Below, in pieces: positions 1 to 9,210 of a DNA stretch of 64,000 bases. Source of the DNA: Actinacidiphila paucisporea (GTDB lineage Bacteria; Actinomycetota; Actinomycetes; Streptomycetales; Streptomycetaceae); assembly GCF_900142575.1 (NCBI RefSeq), contig NZ_FRBI01000017.1, positions 62,001-126,000 of the forward strand. The letters are read 5' to 3'. The notes under the pieces are model-generated. The model made no database searches. It was not told where the DNA came from and saw nothing but the letters and a program-made list of their open reading frames with translations. Each line of letters begins with the position of its first letter. Within the stretch, counting starts at the first letter, position 1. The position numbers and the translations under genes were made by a program.

Positions 1-1
1 C

Positions 2-1714
2 ATCACGCAGCTCGCCACCCCGGCCAAGGGCTGCTACACCGCCTCCTACCCCACCCTGGCCTGGCAGAGCACCGGCTGCACCACCGCGCCGGACCGCCGC
101 TACGAGCCGGCCGCCGGCGCGTACTTACCCGCCGTCCCGCCCGCGGCCGGGGCGGGGCCCTACGTGGTGGGCAACGGCATCGACTACTCGGCCGGGGTGT
201 CCGGCCTGCTGACCGGGGCGACCGGTTCGTTCGCCACCGTCTCCGGCGTGACGGGCGAGACCGGCGGCGGCGTCGCCAACTCGTACTCCCTGCAGTTGAA
301 CAGCGCGCCCTTCACCAGCCCGGTCTGCGCCGGGCACGCCGGCTGCCAGGGCTGGGAGCAGTTCATCTTCGCCAACCCGGGCTCCGGCGGCAGCGCGGCC
401 TTCATCCAGTTCTGGATCCTGAACTACTTCACCACCTGCCCGGCCGGCTGGTCGTCGTACCTCAGTGACTGCTACCGCAACGGCCCCGCCGTCGGGGTCG
501 CCTCGCAGCCCATCACGAACCTCGCCGGCCTCAGCCTGTCGGGCAACGTCACCAGCACGACGGACACCGTCGTCATGACGACCGGCGGCGGCAGCGTCAG
601 CGCCTCCACCGCCGACAGCACCCTGAGCCTGTCCGCGGCCTGGAACACCGTCGAGTTCATGATCGGCGGCAACGGCGGCGGCTCGCAGGCCACCTTCAAC
701 CCCGGTTCCACGATCACCGTGCAGACCGCCACCCACAACGGCACGACGAACGCGCCGACCTGCCTGACCGAGGGCTTCACCGGCGAGACCAACAACCTGA
801 ACCTGGTCAGCACGGCCGCCTACGCCCCGGGCGCCTCACCCTCCATCCGGAGCACCCAGAGCAACATCGCGACCACCCCGCCCTCCTGCGCCGCCGCCCA
901 CGGCATCGGCGACACGCACCTGGAGACCTTCGGCGGCACCTTCTACGACTTCCAGGCGGAAGGCACCTTCACGCTCGCCCGGTCCTCGGCCATGACCGTG
1001 CAGTCCCAGCAGGTCTCCGGCGCCTCGCTCGGCTGGCCGGGCGCGTCCGTCAACAGCGGCGTCGCGACGCAGATGGGCGCCGACACGGTCGCGGTCTGCG
1101 CCTCCCGCGGCCTCGTGGTCGACGGCACCGCCACCTCGCTCGCCTCCGGCGGGACGCTCAGCCTGCCCTCGGGCGACAGGGTCGTCAGGACCGGCAGCCA
1201 GTACCTGGTGACCAACCCGCAGGGCGACAGCATGGCGGCCACCCTGAACACCGGCTACGTGGACGTCCACGTCGGCCTCGGCACGTATCCGCAGCCGGTC
1301 ACCGGCCTGCTGGCCAACGCGCCCGGGACCACCGACAAGCTCAGGACGAGCACCGGCACGGTCCTCGGCATTCCCGTGGACCTCAAGACCCTCTACACCG
1401 TCTACGGCGACAGCTGGCGCGTCCCGGACAGCCAGTCCCTGGTCGCGGTCTGCGGCGACAAGGCCCAGCCCGCCGACCCGACGGCGCCCTTCTGGGAAAA
1501 CCAGCTGCCCAAGGCGCTGCACGACAAGGCGCAGGCGATCTGCCGGCAGGACGCGGTGAAGGACGCCACGCTGCTGGAAGCGTGCACGCTCGACGTCGCG
1601 GTGCTCGGCGAGGGCGCGGCGGCCGGCTTCATCGGCGAGCCGGTGCCCGCGAACGTCGCCTTCAGCGAGGACACCGCGGGCCCGCCCAACGGCGCGAACA
1701 CCTGGCGGCCGTAG
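2..1714 (+). CDS. Secreted VWD-domain protein (5' end outside window)
   Basis: The reading frame is open to the left edge, so the N-terminus is missing; 570 codons are visible. The first half is rich in Gly, Ser, Thr and Asn with several Cys, as in extracellular actinomycete proteins. A von Willebrand factor D-like module begins near position 905 (motif GDTHLETFGGTFYDFQAEG) and runs about 150 residues. I do not recognise the N-terminal half. No transmembrane segment is visible in the C-terminus. A TTA leucine codon lies at 125-127; in Streptomyces such codons need the bldA tRNA and usually mark developmentally controlled genes. A strong hairpin follows the stop. VWD is fairly secure; the biological role is unknown. 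Confidence 0.7.
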   Translation: MTQLATPAKGCYTASYPTLAWQSTGCTTAPDRRYEPAAGAYLPAVPPAAGAGPYVVGNGIDYSAGVSGLLTGATGSFATVSGVTGETGGGVANSYSLQLNSAPFTSPVCAGHAGCQGWEQFIFANPGSGGSAAFIQFWILNYFTTCPAGWSSYLSDCYRNGPAVGVASQPITNLAGLSLSGNVTSTTDTVVMTTGGGSVSASTADSTLSLSAAWNTVEFMIGGNGGGSQATFNPGSTITVQTATHNGTTNAPTCLTEGFTGETNNLNLVSTAAYAPGASPSIRSTQSNIATTPPSCAAAHGIGDTHLETFGGTFYDFQAEGTFTLARSSAMTVQSQQVSGASLGWPGASVNSGVATQMGADTVAVCASRGLVVDGTATSLASGGTLSLPSGDRVVRTGSQYLVTNPQGDSMAATLNTGYVDVHVGLGTYPQPVTGLLANAPGTTDKLRTSTGTVLGIPVDLKTLYTVYGDSWRVPDSQSLVAVCGDKAQPADPTAPFWENQLPKALHDKAQAICRQDAVKDATLLEACTLDVAVLGEGAAAGFIGEPVPANVAFSEDTAGPPNGANTWRP

Positions 1715-1730
1715 CGGTCGTCGGGTAGCG

Positions 1731-1765
1731 GGCGGGCCCGGAGCCGGGGCGGCTCCGGGCCCGCC
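1731..1765. terminator. Bidirectional hairpin terminator between convergent genes
   Basis: A perfect 15-bp GC-rich stem (1731-1745 with 1751-1765) with a 5-nt loop separates the stop of the plus-strand VWD gene from the stop of the minus-strand DUF6215 gene. There is no T-tract, as is usual for actinomycete hairpins. A second 9-bp hairpin (1782-1790 with 1802-1810) overlaps the end of the DUF6215 gene. Confidence 0.75.
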
Positions 1766-1792
1766 CGGCCGGACCGGGGTGGAATCCCGCCG

Positions 1793-2485
1793 TCACACGC
1801 CGGGATTCCACCCCGGGACGGTGGGCAGCACCGCCTCGGCGACGTGGAGCAGGACGTCGTCCTGCGGGACGCCGCCGTCCATGCGCCACACGGCGACGTC
1901 GAAGGAGCCGCCGGTGTCCTTCGCGTCCCGGGCCACGGAGAGCATGAAGGCCTGGTGGCCGGGGAGGTTCCCGCCGCCGGTCCCGCCGCCGCCGATCGTC
2001 AGGTCGACGCTGATGGTGCGGTCCGCGTAGGAGATCGCGGGGCGGCCGAGGACCGTGCGCCTGCGTGCGGTGCCGCCGAGGAGGGTCGCGGCGTCGGCCA
2101 CCGGGAGACGGTTGTAGGTGGCCGTCAGGCTCACGGCGTAGGTGTCGAACACGACCTGGGCCGAGGGGCCGAAGAGCTTCGAGCCGCCCCCGCCGCTGGT
2201 GCCGGTGGACTTCGCGACCTCCCCCGGCGTCCCCAGCAGCGCGGCGAGGTCGCGCCGGTTCAGCAGCTCGCACAGCCGCGCCCGGGAGACCTCCGCGGAC
2301 GCCGTCTGATCGGGCTCGGCCGTCGAGCACACGGCGGCCGGCGGTGCGCTGTCCTTCGCCGCCGACGTATTCGCCCTCTCGACGGTCCACAGGCCCACCC
2401 CGAGGCCCCCGACGAGGACCACGGCCGTGATGACCTGCCCCCACGTGCCCGCGCCCTTTTCCGGCGTGCCGACGCCGTCTGCCAT
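1793..2485 (-). CDS. DUF6215 family membrane-anchored protein
   Basis: A 230-aa protein with a short cytoplasmic N-terminus (MADGVGTPEKG), one transmembrane helix at about residues 14-32 (WGQVITAVVLVGGLGVGLW) and an extracytoplasmic domain with conserved Cys near residues 52 and 70. I recall this layout from the Streptomyces family DUF6215, whose function is unknown. The ATG at 2485 is chosen because GGGTGGGG precedes it and the protein then starts just ahead of the helix; the frame is open further upstream to 2551. It stands alone, convergent with the VWD gene. Confidence 0.7.
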   Translation of the reverse strand: MADGVGTPEKGAGTWGQVITAVVLVGGLGVGLWTVERANTSAAKDSAPPAAVCSTAEPDQTASAEVSRARLCELLNRRDLAALLGTPGEVAKSTGTSGGGGSKLFGPSAQVVFDTYAVSLTATYNRLPVADAATLLGGTARRRTVLGRPAISYADRTISVDLTIGGGGTGGGNLPGHQAFMLSVARDAKDTGGSFDVAVWRMDGGVPQDDVLLHVAEAVLPTVPGWNPGV

Positions 2486-2578
2486 GTCCCCACCCCGGTC
2501 TTCCCCCGATACGTGCCCGGGGGAACGTAACCCCGTGATCATCGGGCGCACAAGCGGGGTGGCCGGGCGCCCCCTCGG

Positions 2579-3838
2579 TCAGGCGCCCGCCGCGGTGAAG
2601 GCGAGCACCACGTTGTGGCCGCCGAAGGCGAAGGAGTTGGAGAGCACCGCGGTCAGCGGCAGTTCGCGGGGGTCGGCGCCGACGACGTCGAGGCCGATGC
2701 CCGGGTCGGGGTCGTCCAGGTTCACGGTGGGCGGCACCACCTGGTGGACCAGCGCCTGGACGCCGGCCACCGCCTCGATCGCGCCGGACGCGCCGAGCGC
2801 GTGCCCGGTCATCGACTTGGTGGCCGACACGGGCACCGCGGCCGCCGCCGGCCCCAGGGCGCCGTGCAGCCCCAGGGCCTCGGCGGCGTCGTTGTACGCG
2901 GTGCCGGTGCCGTGCGCGTTGACGTACGAGACCTCGTCCGGCGCGAGGCGGGCCGAACGCAGCGCGCGGGTGACGGCCTGCCGCGCCCCGGCGCCCTCGG
3001 GGTGCGGGGCGGTGATGTGGTGGGCGTCGCAGGAGCGCCCGTAACCGCGCAGCTCGGCCAGCACCGTGGCGCCGCGCCGGGCGGCGTGCTCGGCCGACTC
3101 CAGGACGAGGACGGCGGCGCCCTCGGCGAGGACGAAGCCGTCCCGGTCGGCGGCGAAGGGCCGGCTCGCCAGCTCGGGTGCGTCGTTGCGGCGGGACAGC
3201 GCCCCCATCCGGGCGAAGCCGGCGACGGTGAGCGGGTTGACCGCCGCTTCCGTACCCCCGGCCAGGACGACGTCCGCCTCGCCGCACACGATCATCTGGA
3301 AGGCGGCGACCAGCGCCTCCGCGCCGGAGGCGCACGCGGTGACCACCGAGCTGCACGGGCCGGTCAGTCCCAGGTCGACGGCGATGGTGGCGGCCGGCGC
3401 GTTGCCCATCGCCATCGGGATGAAGCGCGCCCCGAGCCGCCCCGGTCCGGACTCGACGAGGGTGCGGGTGGCGGACTCCCAGGTCTCCAGGCCGCCGGCG
3501 CCGGTGCCGATGACCACCCCGCACCGGCTCGGCTCCTCCCGCTCCAGGTCGAGACCGCTGTCGGCCAGCGCCAGGGTGGCGGCCGCGCGGGCCAGGTGGG
3601 TGCAGCGGTCGGCGGCCAGCGTCTCGCGGCGGCCGGGCGCCAGCGCGGCGGGCAGGTCCACCTGGCCGGCGATCCGCGAGGACAGGCCGGAGGCGTCGAA
3701 ACGGGTGAGGGGGCCGATCCCGCTGACGCCCTTGATCTGCGCCTGGTGGAATTCCGCCGCGCCGATCCCGATGGAGGTCACCGGGCCCAGACCGGTGACC
3801 ACGACCGCGGGCGAGCCGTCGCTCCTGGTCCCGTTCAC
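2579..3838 (-). CDS. Beta-ketoacyl-ACP synthase, KAS II (FabF) type
   Basis: This 419-aa thiolase-fold condensing enzyme should extend an ACP-bound acyl chain by decarboxylative condensation with malonyl-ACP. The Cys-His-His triad is intact: C169 in TACASG, H309 in VNAHGTGT and H346 in MTGHALG. The length fits FabF. It is the last gene of a four-gene operon; its GTG start overlaps the ACP stop as GTGA. Its place behind an ACP and PigE/PigD-like genes suggests it makes or adjusts the acyl chain used by that pathway rather than serving bulk fatty acid synthesis. Fusion to or pairing with a chain-length factor is not seen, which argues against a type II polyketide system. Confidence 0.9.
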   Translation of the reverse strand: MNGTRSDGSPAVVVTGLGPVTSIGIGAAEFHQAQIKGVSGIGPLTRFDASGLSSRIAGQVDLPAALAPGRRETLAADRCTHLARAAATLALADSGLDLEREEPSRCGVVIGTGAGGLETWESATRTLVESGPGRLGARFIPMAMGNAPAATIAVDLGLTGPCSSVVTACASGAEALVAAFQMIVCGEADVVLAGGTEAAVNPLTVAGFARMGALSRRNDAPELASRPFAADRDGFVLAEGAAVLVLESAEHAARRGATVLAELRGYGRSCDAHHITAPHPEGAGARQAVTRALRSARLAPDEVSYVNAHGTGTAYNDAAEALGLHGALGPAAAAVPVSATKSMTGHALGASGAIEAVAGVQALVHQVVPPTVNLDDPDPGIGLDVVGADPRELPLTAVLSNSFAFGGHNVVLAFTAAGA

Positions 3839-4119
3839 GCCCGGACCTCCTCGCGGCCGGCGCCGCGTTCCAGCAGGAAGGCGACGACGTCGCCGATGGT
3901 GGCCAGTGAGGACAGGGTGTCGTCGGGGGAGTCCAGCGGCTCGCCCAGCTCGTCCTCGACGACGGTGAGCAGTTCCACCATGTCGAGCGAGTCCATCCCG
4001 AGGTCCTCCCGGAACCTGGCGTCGGGCACGACCTCCTCGGGGAGCAGGCCGAGGCGGTCCACGAGTACGTCGGCGATCCGGTGCCGCAGCAGGTCCGCGG
4101 CGGTGGCGTCGGTTGTCAC
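3835..4119 (-). CDS. Acyl carrier protein
   Basis: A 94-aa ACP with the phosphopantetheine attachment serine S44 in the motif LGMDSLDMVEL and the usual acidic helix II. It is expected to carry the acyl thioester that the adjoining ketosynthase extends and the PigE-like reductase releases as an aldehyde. GTG start at 4119, overlapping the stop of the PigE-like gene (GTGA); its own stop overlaps the ketosynthase start in the same way. The dedicated ACP supports a specialised pathway. Confidence 0.92.
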   Translation of the reverse strand: MTTDATAADLLRHRIADVLVDRLGLLPEEVVPDARFREDLGMDSLDMVELLTVVEDELGEPLDSPDDTLSSLATIGDVVAFLLERGAGREEVRA

Positions 4120-6662
4120 AGGTCTTCTCCTGACGGGCGGGTGGTGGTCCGGGCCGGGGCCCGGCGCGCTTCGAGGCCCGCGTGCAGGCCCAGGTCGCGG
4201 CATACGGCGTCGGCGGCGGCGACGAACCGGTCGGCCTCGCCGCGGTCCAGCACCAGCGGGGGCTGGATGCGCAGCACCCGGCCGTGGTTGGCGGTGACGA
4301 AGGTGAGGATGCGGTGGTCGCGGCCGAGGGCGTGCGCGAAGCGCAGGCACATCAGGTCGCCGAGCGTGGCCTCCAGGGCGCCGCCGGCGTTCCTGATCGC
4401 GTCGCGCACGTCGTCGGGCATCCAGTCGGCGAGCGCGTGCAGATCGCCCGGCAGCCTGGTGAGCAGCTCGTCGGCCAGCGCGCGGGCGGCGCCGGAGAAG
4501 TCGCCGTCGAATTCGATCGCGTTCATCAGGCCGATCCCGCGCACGTCGCGGATGAAGTCGTAGCGGCCGGCCAGTTCGCTGAGCCCCGCGCGCAGGTGGG
4601 CACCCAACTCGGCGGCGCGGGCGGGGAGTTTCTCCGCCTCCAGCGCGTCCAGGGTGGCCAGCCCGGCCGCCGCGGCGAAGTTGCCGCCGCCGAAGGTGGA
4701 CGAGTGCAGCATCGCCCGGTTGCTGCTGCCGTACGCGGCGTCCCACAGGTCCGCGCGCGACAGCGTGGCGGCGATCGGCACCATGCCGCCGGACAGCGAC
4801 TTGGCCACGCACAGCACGTCCGGCTCCAGCCCGTCGTGCTCGGCGGCGAACATCGCGCCGGTGCGGCCGAGCCCGGTCTGGATCTCGTCCAGCACGAACG
4901 CCGCCCCGGCCCGCCGGCACAGCTCCTGCGCCGCCTTCAGGTAGCCCGGCGGCGGCAGGACCACACCGCCCTCGCCCTGCACCGGCTCCACGATGAAGGC
5001 GGCGGCCCCGTCGATGACCGCGGCCAGCGCGACGATGTCGCCGTAGGGGACCGCGACGCACTCGGGCAGCAGCGGGCCGAAGGGGGCGCGGTGCGTGTCG
5101 CGGCCGGTGACCGACAGGGCCCCGAGCGTCTTGCCGTGGTCGCTGTCGTGCGTGTGGACGAGCCGCTGCCGGCCGGTGCCGGCGCGGGCCAGTTTGAGCG
5201 CCGCCTCCACCGCCTCGGCGCCGGAGTTGCTGAAGAAGACCCGGTCCAGGCCCGGCGGGGCGAGTGCCGAGAGGCGCTCGGCGAGTTCGGCGGCCTGGGC
5301 GGGCAGGGACACGTACTGCACGAAGGCGGGCGCCGCGTCGTCCATGAAGCCGCGCAGCGCCCGGGTCACCGCCGGGTGGTTGTGGCCGAGGTTGAGACAC
5401 CCGTAGCCGGCCACGAAGTCGAGGTAGGGGACGCCGTCCGCGGTGGTCAGGGTGCAGCCGCGCGCCTCGGTGAAGACCCGGTCCATGTCGTGGGCGGCGA
5501 AGAGCTTCGCCATCGGCGGGTTGACGTGGGCGCGGAAGCGCCACCTGGTGGCGGCGGTGACGTCCGCGGCGCTCGCCCGCCTGGTGCGGGACGCGGGGTG
5601 GTGCACCGCCAGCCGGGCGATGTCGCCGTCGGCGAGCGGCCGTCCGAAGGCGGCCAGCGGCGAGGGGCGGAAGCCGTGCCGGCCGGCGAGTTCGCCGATC
5701 TCGCGGACCGTGCCGACATCGAGGTCCCGGCCCAGCGAGCAGGACGCGGCCCGCCCCTCGAGGGCCAGCACCACGGTCTCGGCGAGGCAGCCGTTGAGCT
5801 GCTGGCTCGGGCCCGGCAGCGAGCCGTCGCCGAAGGCGACCTCGTCCGTGGCGGTGACCAGGCCGCCGTCGATGACCAGCACGTCGTGCCCGGCCCGCGG
5901 CGCGGTGGGCACGTCGCGCGGCAGCGCCACGTCGACCACGATCGACCCCGGGTGCAGCCGGGCGGTGTCCACGACCGCGCCGGTGGAAGAGGCCGTCACG
6001 TACAGCCGCGGCCCGTCGTAGCAGGCGCCGATGTCGTCGTGCAGCGCCACCCTGTCGCGCTGCGCCGGTTCGAGGTGCCGCAGCAGCGCCGCCGGGGAGC
6101 GGTTGCCGCGGCGGGCCACCAGGTCCAGCGGGAAGCCGTCGGCGAGCAGCAGCCGGGTCATCGCCAGGCCGATGGAGCCCGGATAGCCGACCACCACGAT
6201 CCGGGTGCTGTCCACCGGCAGTTCCAGCAGCCGCACGCAGGTGCGCACCGCGTGGTGGGCCGCGTAGGTGGTCAGCGAATTGCCGCTGGTGACGGGGGTG
6301 CCGGTCCGCTCGGCCGTCCACAGGCCGCGGTCCCCGACGATGGAGGTGGCACCCCCGAGGCCGACGATGTCCGCGCCGGCCTCGCGCAACGCCAGGACCT
6401 CGGCGGCGACCACCTCCTTGGCGGTGCCGGGCAGCCGCAGCAACTCCGCCGCCGTGTACGGCAGGTACCGCACGTCGCCGGTGCAGCGCGCCCCGGTCGC
6501 CGAGGTCACCGACGACAGCAGCGGCAGCCGCAGGTGGTGCCGCGGCGCGTCCTCCCGTACGGTGCCGCGCTGGTCCTCCAGCAGCCGGCTGACCAGGTCC
6601 ATCCCGCGGACCTGGTTGCGGTGGCCCGAACTGGTCGGGTGGGCCAGGAATCCGAATTTCAC
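4116..6662 (-). CDS. PigE-like acyl-ACP reductase / class III aminotransferase fusion
   Basis: This 848-aa protein has two domains. Residues 1 to about 330 resemble acyl-ACP reductases (start MKFGFLAHPTSSGH, nucleotide-binding GYPGSIG at 159-165, candidate catalytic cysteine C292 in NGCLAET). Residues about 385-830 form a class III PLP aminotransferase with NSGAEAVEAALK, DEIQTGLGRTG (D592) and Schiff-base lysine K621 in VAKSLSGG. The domain order, length and many motifs match what I recall of PigE of Serratia (853 aa) and TamH of the tambjamine pathway. In those, an acyl thioester becomes an aldehyde and an amine or amino-ketone is formed. Here it probably generates the enal for the PigD-like enzyme and then aminates the product, which can cyclise to a pyrroline. 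Coupled on both sides by GTGA overlaps. Confidence 0.87.
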   Translation of the reverse strand: MKFGFLAHPTSSGHRNQVRGMDLVSRLLEDQRGTVREDAPRHHLRLPLLSSVTSATGARCTGDVRYLPYTAAELLRLPGTAKEVVAAEVLALREAGADIVGLGGATSIVGDRGLWTAERTGTPVTSGNSLTTYAAHHAVRTCVRLLELPVDSTRIVVVGYPGSIGLAMTRLLLADGFPLDLVARRGNRSPAALLRHLEPAQRDRVALHDDIGACYDGPRLYVTASSTGAVVDTARLHPGSIVVDVALPRDVPTAPRAGHDVLVIDGGLVTATDEVAFGDGSLPGPSQQLNGCLAETVVLALEGRAASCSLGRDLDVGTVREIGELAGRHGFRPSPLAAFGRPLADGDIARLAVHHPASRTRRASAADVTAATRWRFRAHVNPPMAKLFAAHDMDRVFTEARGCTLTTADGVPYLDFVAGYGCLNLGHNHPAVTRALRGFMDDAAPAFVQYVSLPAQAAELAERLSALAPPGLDRVFFSNSGAEAVEAALKLARAGTGRQRLVHTHDSDHGKTLGALSVTGRDTHRAPFGPLLPECVAVPYGDIVALAAVIDGAAAFIVEPVQGEGGVVLPPPGYLKAAQELCRRAGAAFVLDEIQTGLGRTGAMFAAEHDGLEPDVLCVAKSLSGGMVPIAATLSRADLWDAAYGSSNRAMLHSSTFGGGNFAAAAGLATLDALEAEKLPARAAELGAHLRAGLSELAGRYDFIRDVRGIGLMNAIEFDGDFSGAARALADELLTRLPGDLHALADWMPDDVRDAIRNAGGALEATLGDLMCLRFAHALGRDHRILTFVTANHGRVLRIQPPLVLDRGEADRFVAAADAVCRDLGLHAGLEARRAPARTTTRPSGEDL

Positions 6663-9121
6663 CGTGTGCTCCTACGTGCTGCCGGGCGGGGTGTGCCGCC
6701 CATGGCGAGGGCCAGATCGGAGAGGTGGTCGCGCTGCCAGCCGAGGGAGGACAGCAGGCTCAGGCCGTCGCCCTCGTTGTTGTGCGCGAGCAGGACCGAG
6801 TAGAGGTTGACCGTCGCCGGGCGGGTGAGCTGGTCGCGCAGCGCGTCGGGGTCGACGCCGGTGAGGCGGCGGCGGCTGACCGTCACCGGGCCGAAGGACT
6901 GCTCCCGCTCGTCGTCGAGCAGGTGCAGGATCCGGGTCTGGCGGGCGGCGGCGGCGCCCGACCGGCCCTCGCGGTAGGTGCGGATGACGGAGTGACCGCC
7001 GTCGATCAGCCGGAAGACGCTGACATTGCGGGCCGGCCGGCGGCCGTCCAGGCAGATGTGCTCGACCAGGGTGGGCACCATGTCGGGGACCAGTGCGGCG
7101 GCGCCGTCCCCGACGAAGGCGAGCACGTTGCCCTCGCGGGTCAGCGCCAGCGCGGGCACCGCCGACAGGGCGTCGCCCATCAGGGCCCTGCCGTACCAGC
7201 CGGAGAAGCCGGGGCCGGTACGGGGCAGGTTGCGGATCGCGGACAGGCCGCCGCGGCCCACGTCGTAGACACCGGTGTAGGTGTAGCCGTGCCGGGTGAT
7301 CAGGTCGTCGAGGACGGCCGCGAGGCGGTGGAAGAAGTAGTTGGCGCTCATCGGCGCCACCGGCAGCAGGTGCACCACGTCTGACGGGCTGTCGGCGGTG
7401 CGCGCGAGGGCGGCGCGCCGCTCGGCCCGCAGCCGCTCCGGCACCGCCAGCCGGCGCCGCACCTCGCGCAGGAAGTCGGCGCCCTCCGCGTGCACGGGGT
7501 GGTCGGCGAAGGGGGCCAGGTGCCCGGCCTCCCGGGTGACCTGCACGATGCGCAGCATCCGGTTCAGCGTGCGGGCCGCGAAGGGCGTGGCGGCCTCGGC
7601 GATCCGGCTGTTGAGGAAGAAGAGGGCCTGCCGGTCGCGGCCGCGCAGCCGGCCGCCCTCGTGCAGGTAGTCGTGGACGCGGGCGGAGTAGCCGTACATG
7701 CCCAGCGTGCCCAGGTACTCCTCGACGCGCCGGCCCTCGTGGTGGCCGGCGACCGTGCCGGGCCGGGTGAGGGAGTCGGCCAGGGCGACGCCGGCCGCGG
7801 CGGCGATCTCGTGGACGAGGCCGCGCTGCTCCGCGTCGACGGCGCCGCACTGCCACAGCACGTGCGCCGGACCGTTGTTGATGATGTCCATGACGGGCGC
7901 GAGCGCGTCCTCGGTGACCGCTGCCCGCGGCCTGACGGCGGCCGGCCGCGGCGGCGGCGCGGCGCCGGCCGGCACCCGCAGCACCTCGGGGGTGGCCAGC
8001 AGCACCACCGGGCCGCGGTCCTGCCCGTACGCCTCGAAGGCCGCGGCCAGGTCCTGGTCCAGCCGGCCCGGGTCGTCCAGGTAGAAGTACGGCAGCCGGC
8101 GGGCCCGCAGCACCTCGCGGGAGTCCTCGGCGGCGTGCACGGTGCCCTGGAAGGGATACCAGGCGCCGGCCGGGGAGTCGGCGCAGACGATGAAGCCGCG
8201 GGCCCTGGCCTCCCTGAGGTTGGCCAGGGTGCCGCGGAATTCGTCCACCATGCCGCTGGTCGCCACGATCAGCGCGGGCGCGCCGTCCACCTGCCAGCGG
8301 GCCAGCGCCCCGCAGGCCAGGCTGTGCTCGCTGGGGCCGCGCAGCACCGGGTTGCCGGGCCCGGCGACGATCTCCTCCAGGTCGCCGATCAGCCCGCTGA
8401 CGGCGGAGCCGGTGTAGTAGTGCAGCCCCCAGGCGGCGCCGGCCTCGCCGTTCAGGAAACCGGCGAGCGCGGCGGCGAGCGCGCAGGTGGCGGCCCGGGA
8501 GGCGGCGCGCAGCGCGGCGGCGCTCTGCCTCAGCTGGAGGGCGTCGGTCAGGCAGCACACGATGTCGCCGGCCAGCACCCAGTCCTGCTCGGGCAGCAGG
8601 CGGTGGGTGAAGGGGGAGGCCACGTGCACGGTGTCCGGCACGGCCGCCTCGTAGACCACCACGGAGCAGCCGGACGGCCCGGAGCCCGCCGCGCCCTCCG
8701 GGCCGGTGCCCAACTGGTCAAGGGCCGCCTGAAGTTCGCGGTCCAGCGGAGCCGCGCCGACACCGGCCGCGGCCGCGTCGATCAGCAGCAGCGCCGGCGC
8801 CTGCGGGCCGCCCGGTCCTGCGGCCCGCCGCTGGAGGGTGTGGCCGAGGCCGGTGAGGGAGTCGGCCTTCACCAGCCGGAATCCGGCGTCGGGCAGCACC
8901 GCGTCCAGGAAGCGCCGGGACCGGTCGAGCACCTGCCCGTAGGCCGGCGCGTCGAGTGCCCGCGCGGCCTGCCCGGGGTCGTCCTCGTCCAGGAGCCGGC
9001 CGGAGTCCCTGACCAGGTCGCGCAGCGCCGTCGTGACGGTCCGGTGGAACGACGCCCGCTTGCCCACCGCCGCGACCAGGAACGGTGCGGGCCGGCCCTC
9101 CGCGTCCTCTTGCGTGCTCAA
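6659..9121 (-). CDS. PigD-like thiamine-diphosphate enzyme (Stetter-type acyltransferase)
   Basis: An 820-aa ThDP-dependent enzyme. It has an N-terminal domain, a pyrimidine-binding-type region with VATSGMVDEFRGT, a central domain around MDIINNGPAHVLWQC and a C-terminal ThDP/Mg-binding region with FVGDGAAALVPDM. The length and order fit PigD, which decarboxylates pyruvate and adds the acetyl unit to 2-octenal (1,4-addition); actinomycete relatives such as SeAAS are known. It is the first gene of the operon and overlaps the PigE-like gene by GTGA. I propose a TTG start at 9121 because GAGGAG lies 6 nt upstream; the frame remains open to 9229, but the extra residues look non-coding. Substrate chain length cannot be read from sequence. 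Confidence 0.8.
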   Translation of the reverse strand: MSTQEDAEGRPAPFLVAAVGKRASFHRTVTTALRDLVRDSGRLLDEDDPGQAARALDAPAYGQVLDRSRRFLDAVLPDAGFRLVKADSLTGLGHTLQRRAAGPGGPQAPALLLIDAAAAGVGAAPLDRELQAALDQLGTGPEGAAGSGPSGCSVVVYEAAVPDTVHVASPFTHRLLPEQDWVLAGDIVCCLTDALQLRQSAAALRAASRAATCALAAALAGFLNGEAGAAWGLHYYTGSAVSGLIGDLEEIVAGPGNPVLRGPSEHSLACGALARWQVDGAPALIVATSGMVDEFRGTLANLREARARGFIVCADSPAGAWYPFQGTVHAAEDSREVLRARRLPYFYLDDPGRLDQDLAAAFEAYGQDRGPVVLLATPEVLRVPAGAAPPPRPAAVRPRAAVTEDALAPVMDIINNGPAHVLWQCGAVDAEQRGLVHEIAAAAGVALADSLTRPGTVAGHHEGRRVEEYLGTLGMYGYSARVHDYLHEGGRLRGRDRQALFFLNSRIAEAATPFAARTLNRMLRIVQVTREAGHLAPFADHPVHAEGADFLREVRRRLAVPERLRAERRAALARTADSPSDVVHLLPVAPMSANYFFHRLAAVLDDLITRHGYTYTGVYDVGRGGLSAIRNLPRTGPGFSGWYGRALMGDALSAVPALALTREGNVLAFVGDGAAALVPDMVPTLVEHICLDGRRPARNVSVFRLIDGGHSVIRTYREGRSGAAAARQTRILHLLDDEREQSFGPVTVSRRRLTGVDPDALRDQLTRPATVNLYSVLLAHNNEGDGLSLLSSLGWQRDHLSDLALAMGGTPRPAARRSTR

Positions 9122-9210
9122 GACGGGCTCCTCGCGCGCGTGTTCTGTCCGCTCAACGACAGCCCGACTCGGCTGTCCACGGGCAGTATGTTCCGCGCGG
9201 ACTGCAGAGG

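Noticed and set aside
2579..4119. Type II polyketide synthase minimal set
   Set aside because: There is a single ketosynthase with an intact Cys-His-His triad and no chain-length factor, cyclase or aromatase nearby.
4116..9121. Complete prodigiosin or tambjamine cluster
   Set aside because: No PigB, PigC, bipyrrole or adenylation genes are found on either side of the PigD/PigE-like pair.
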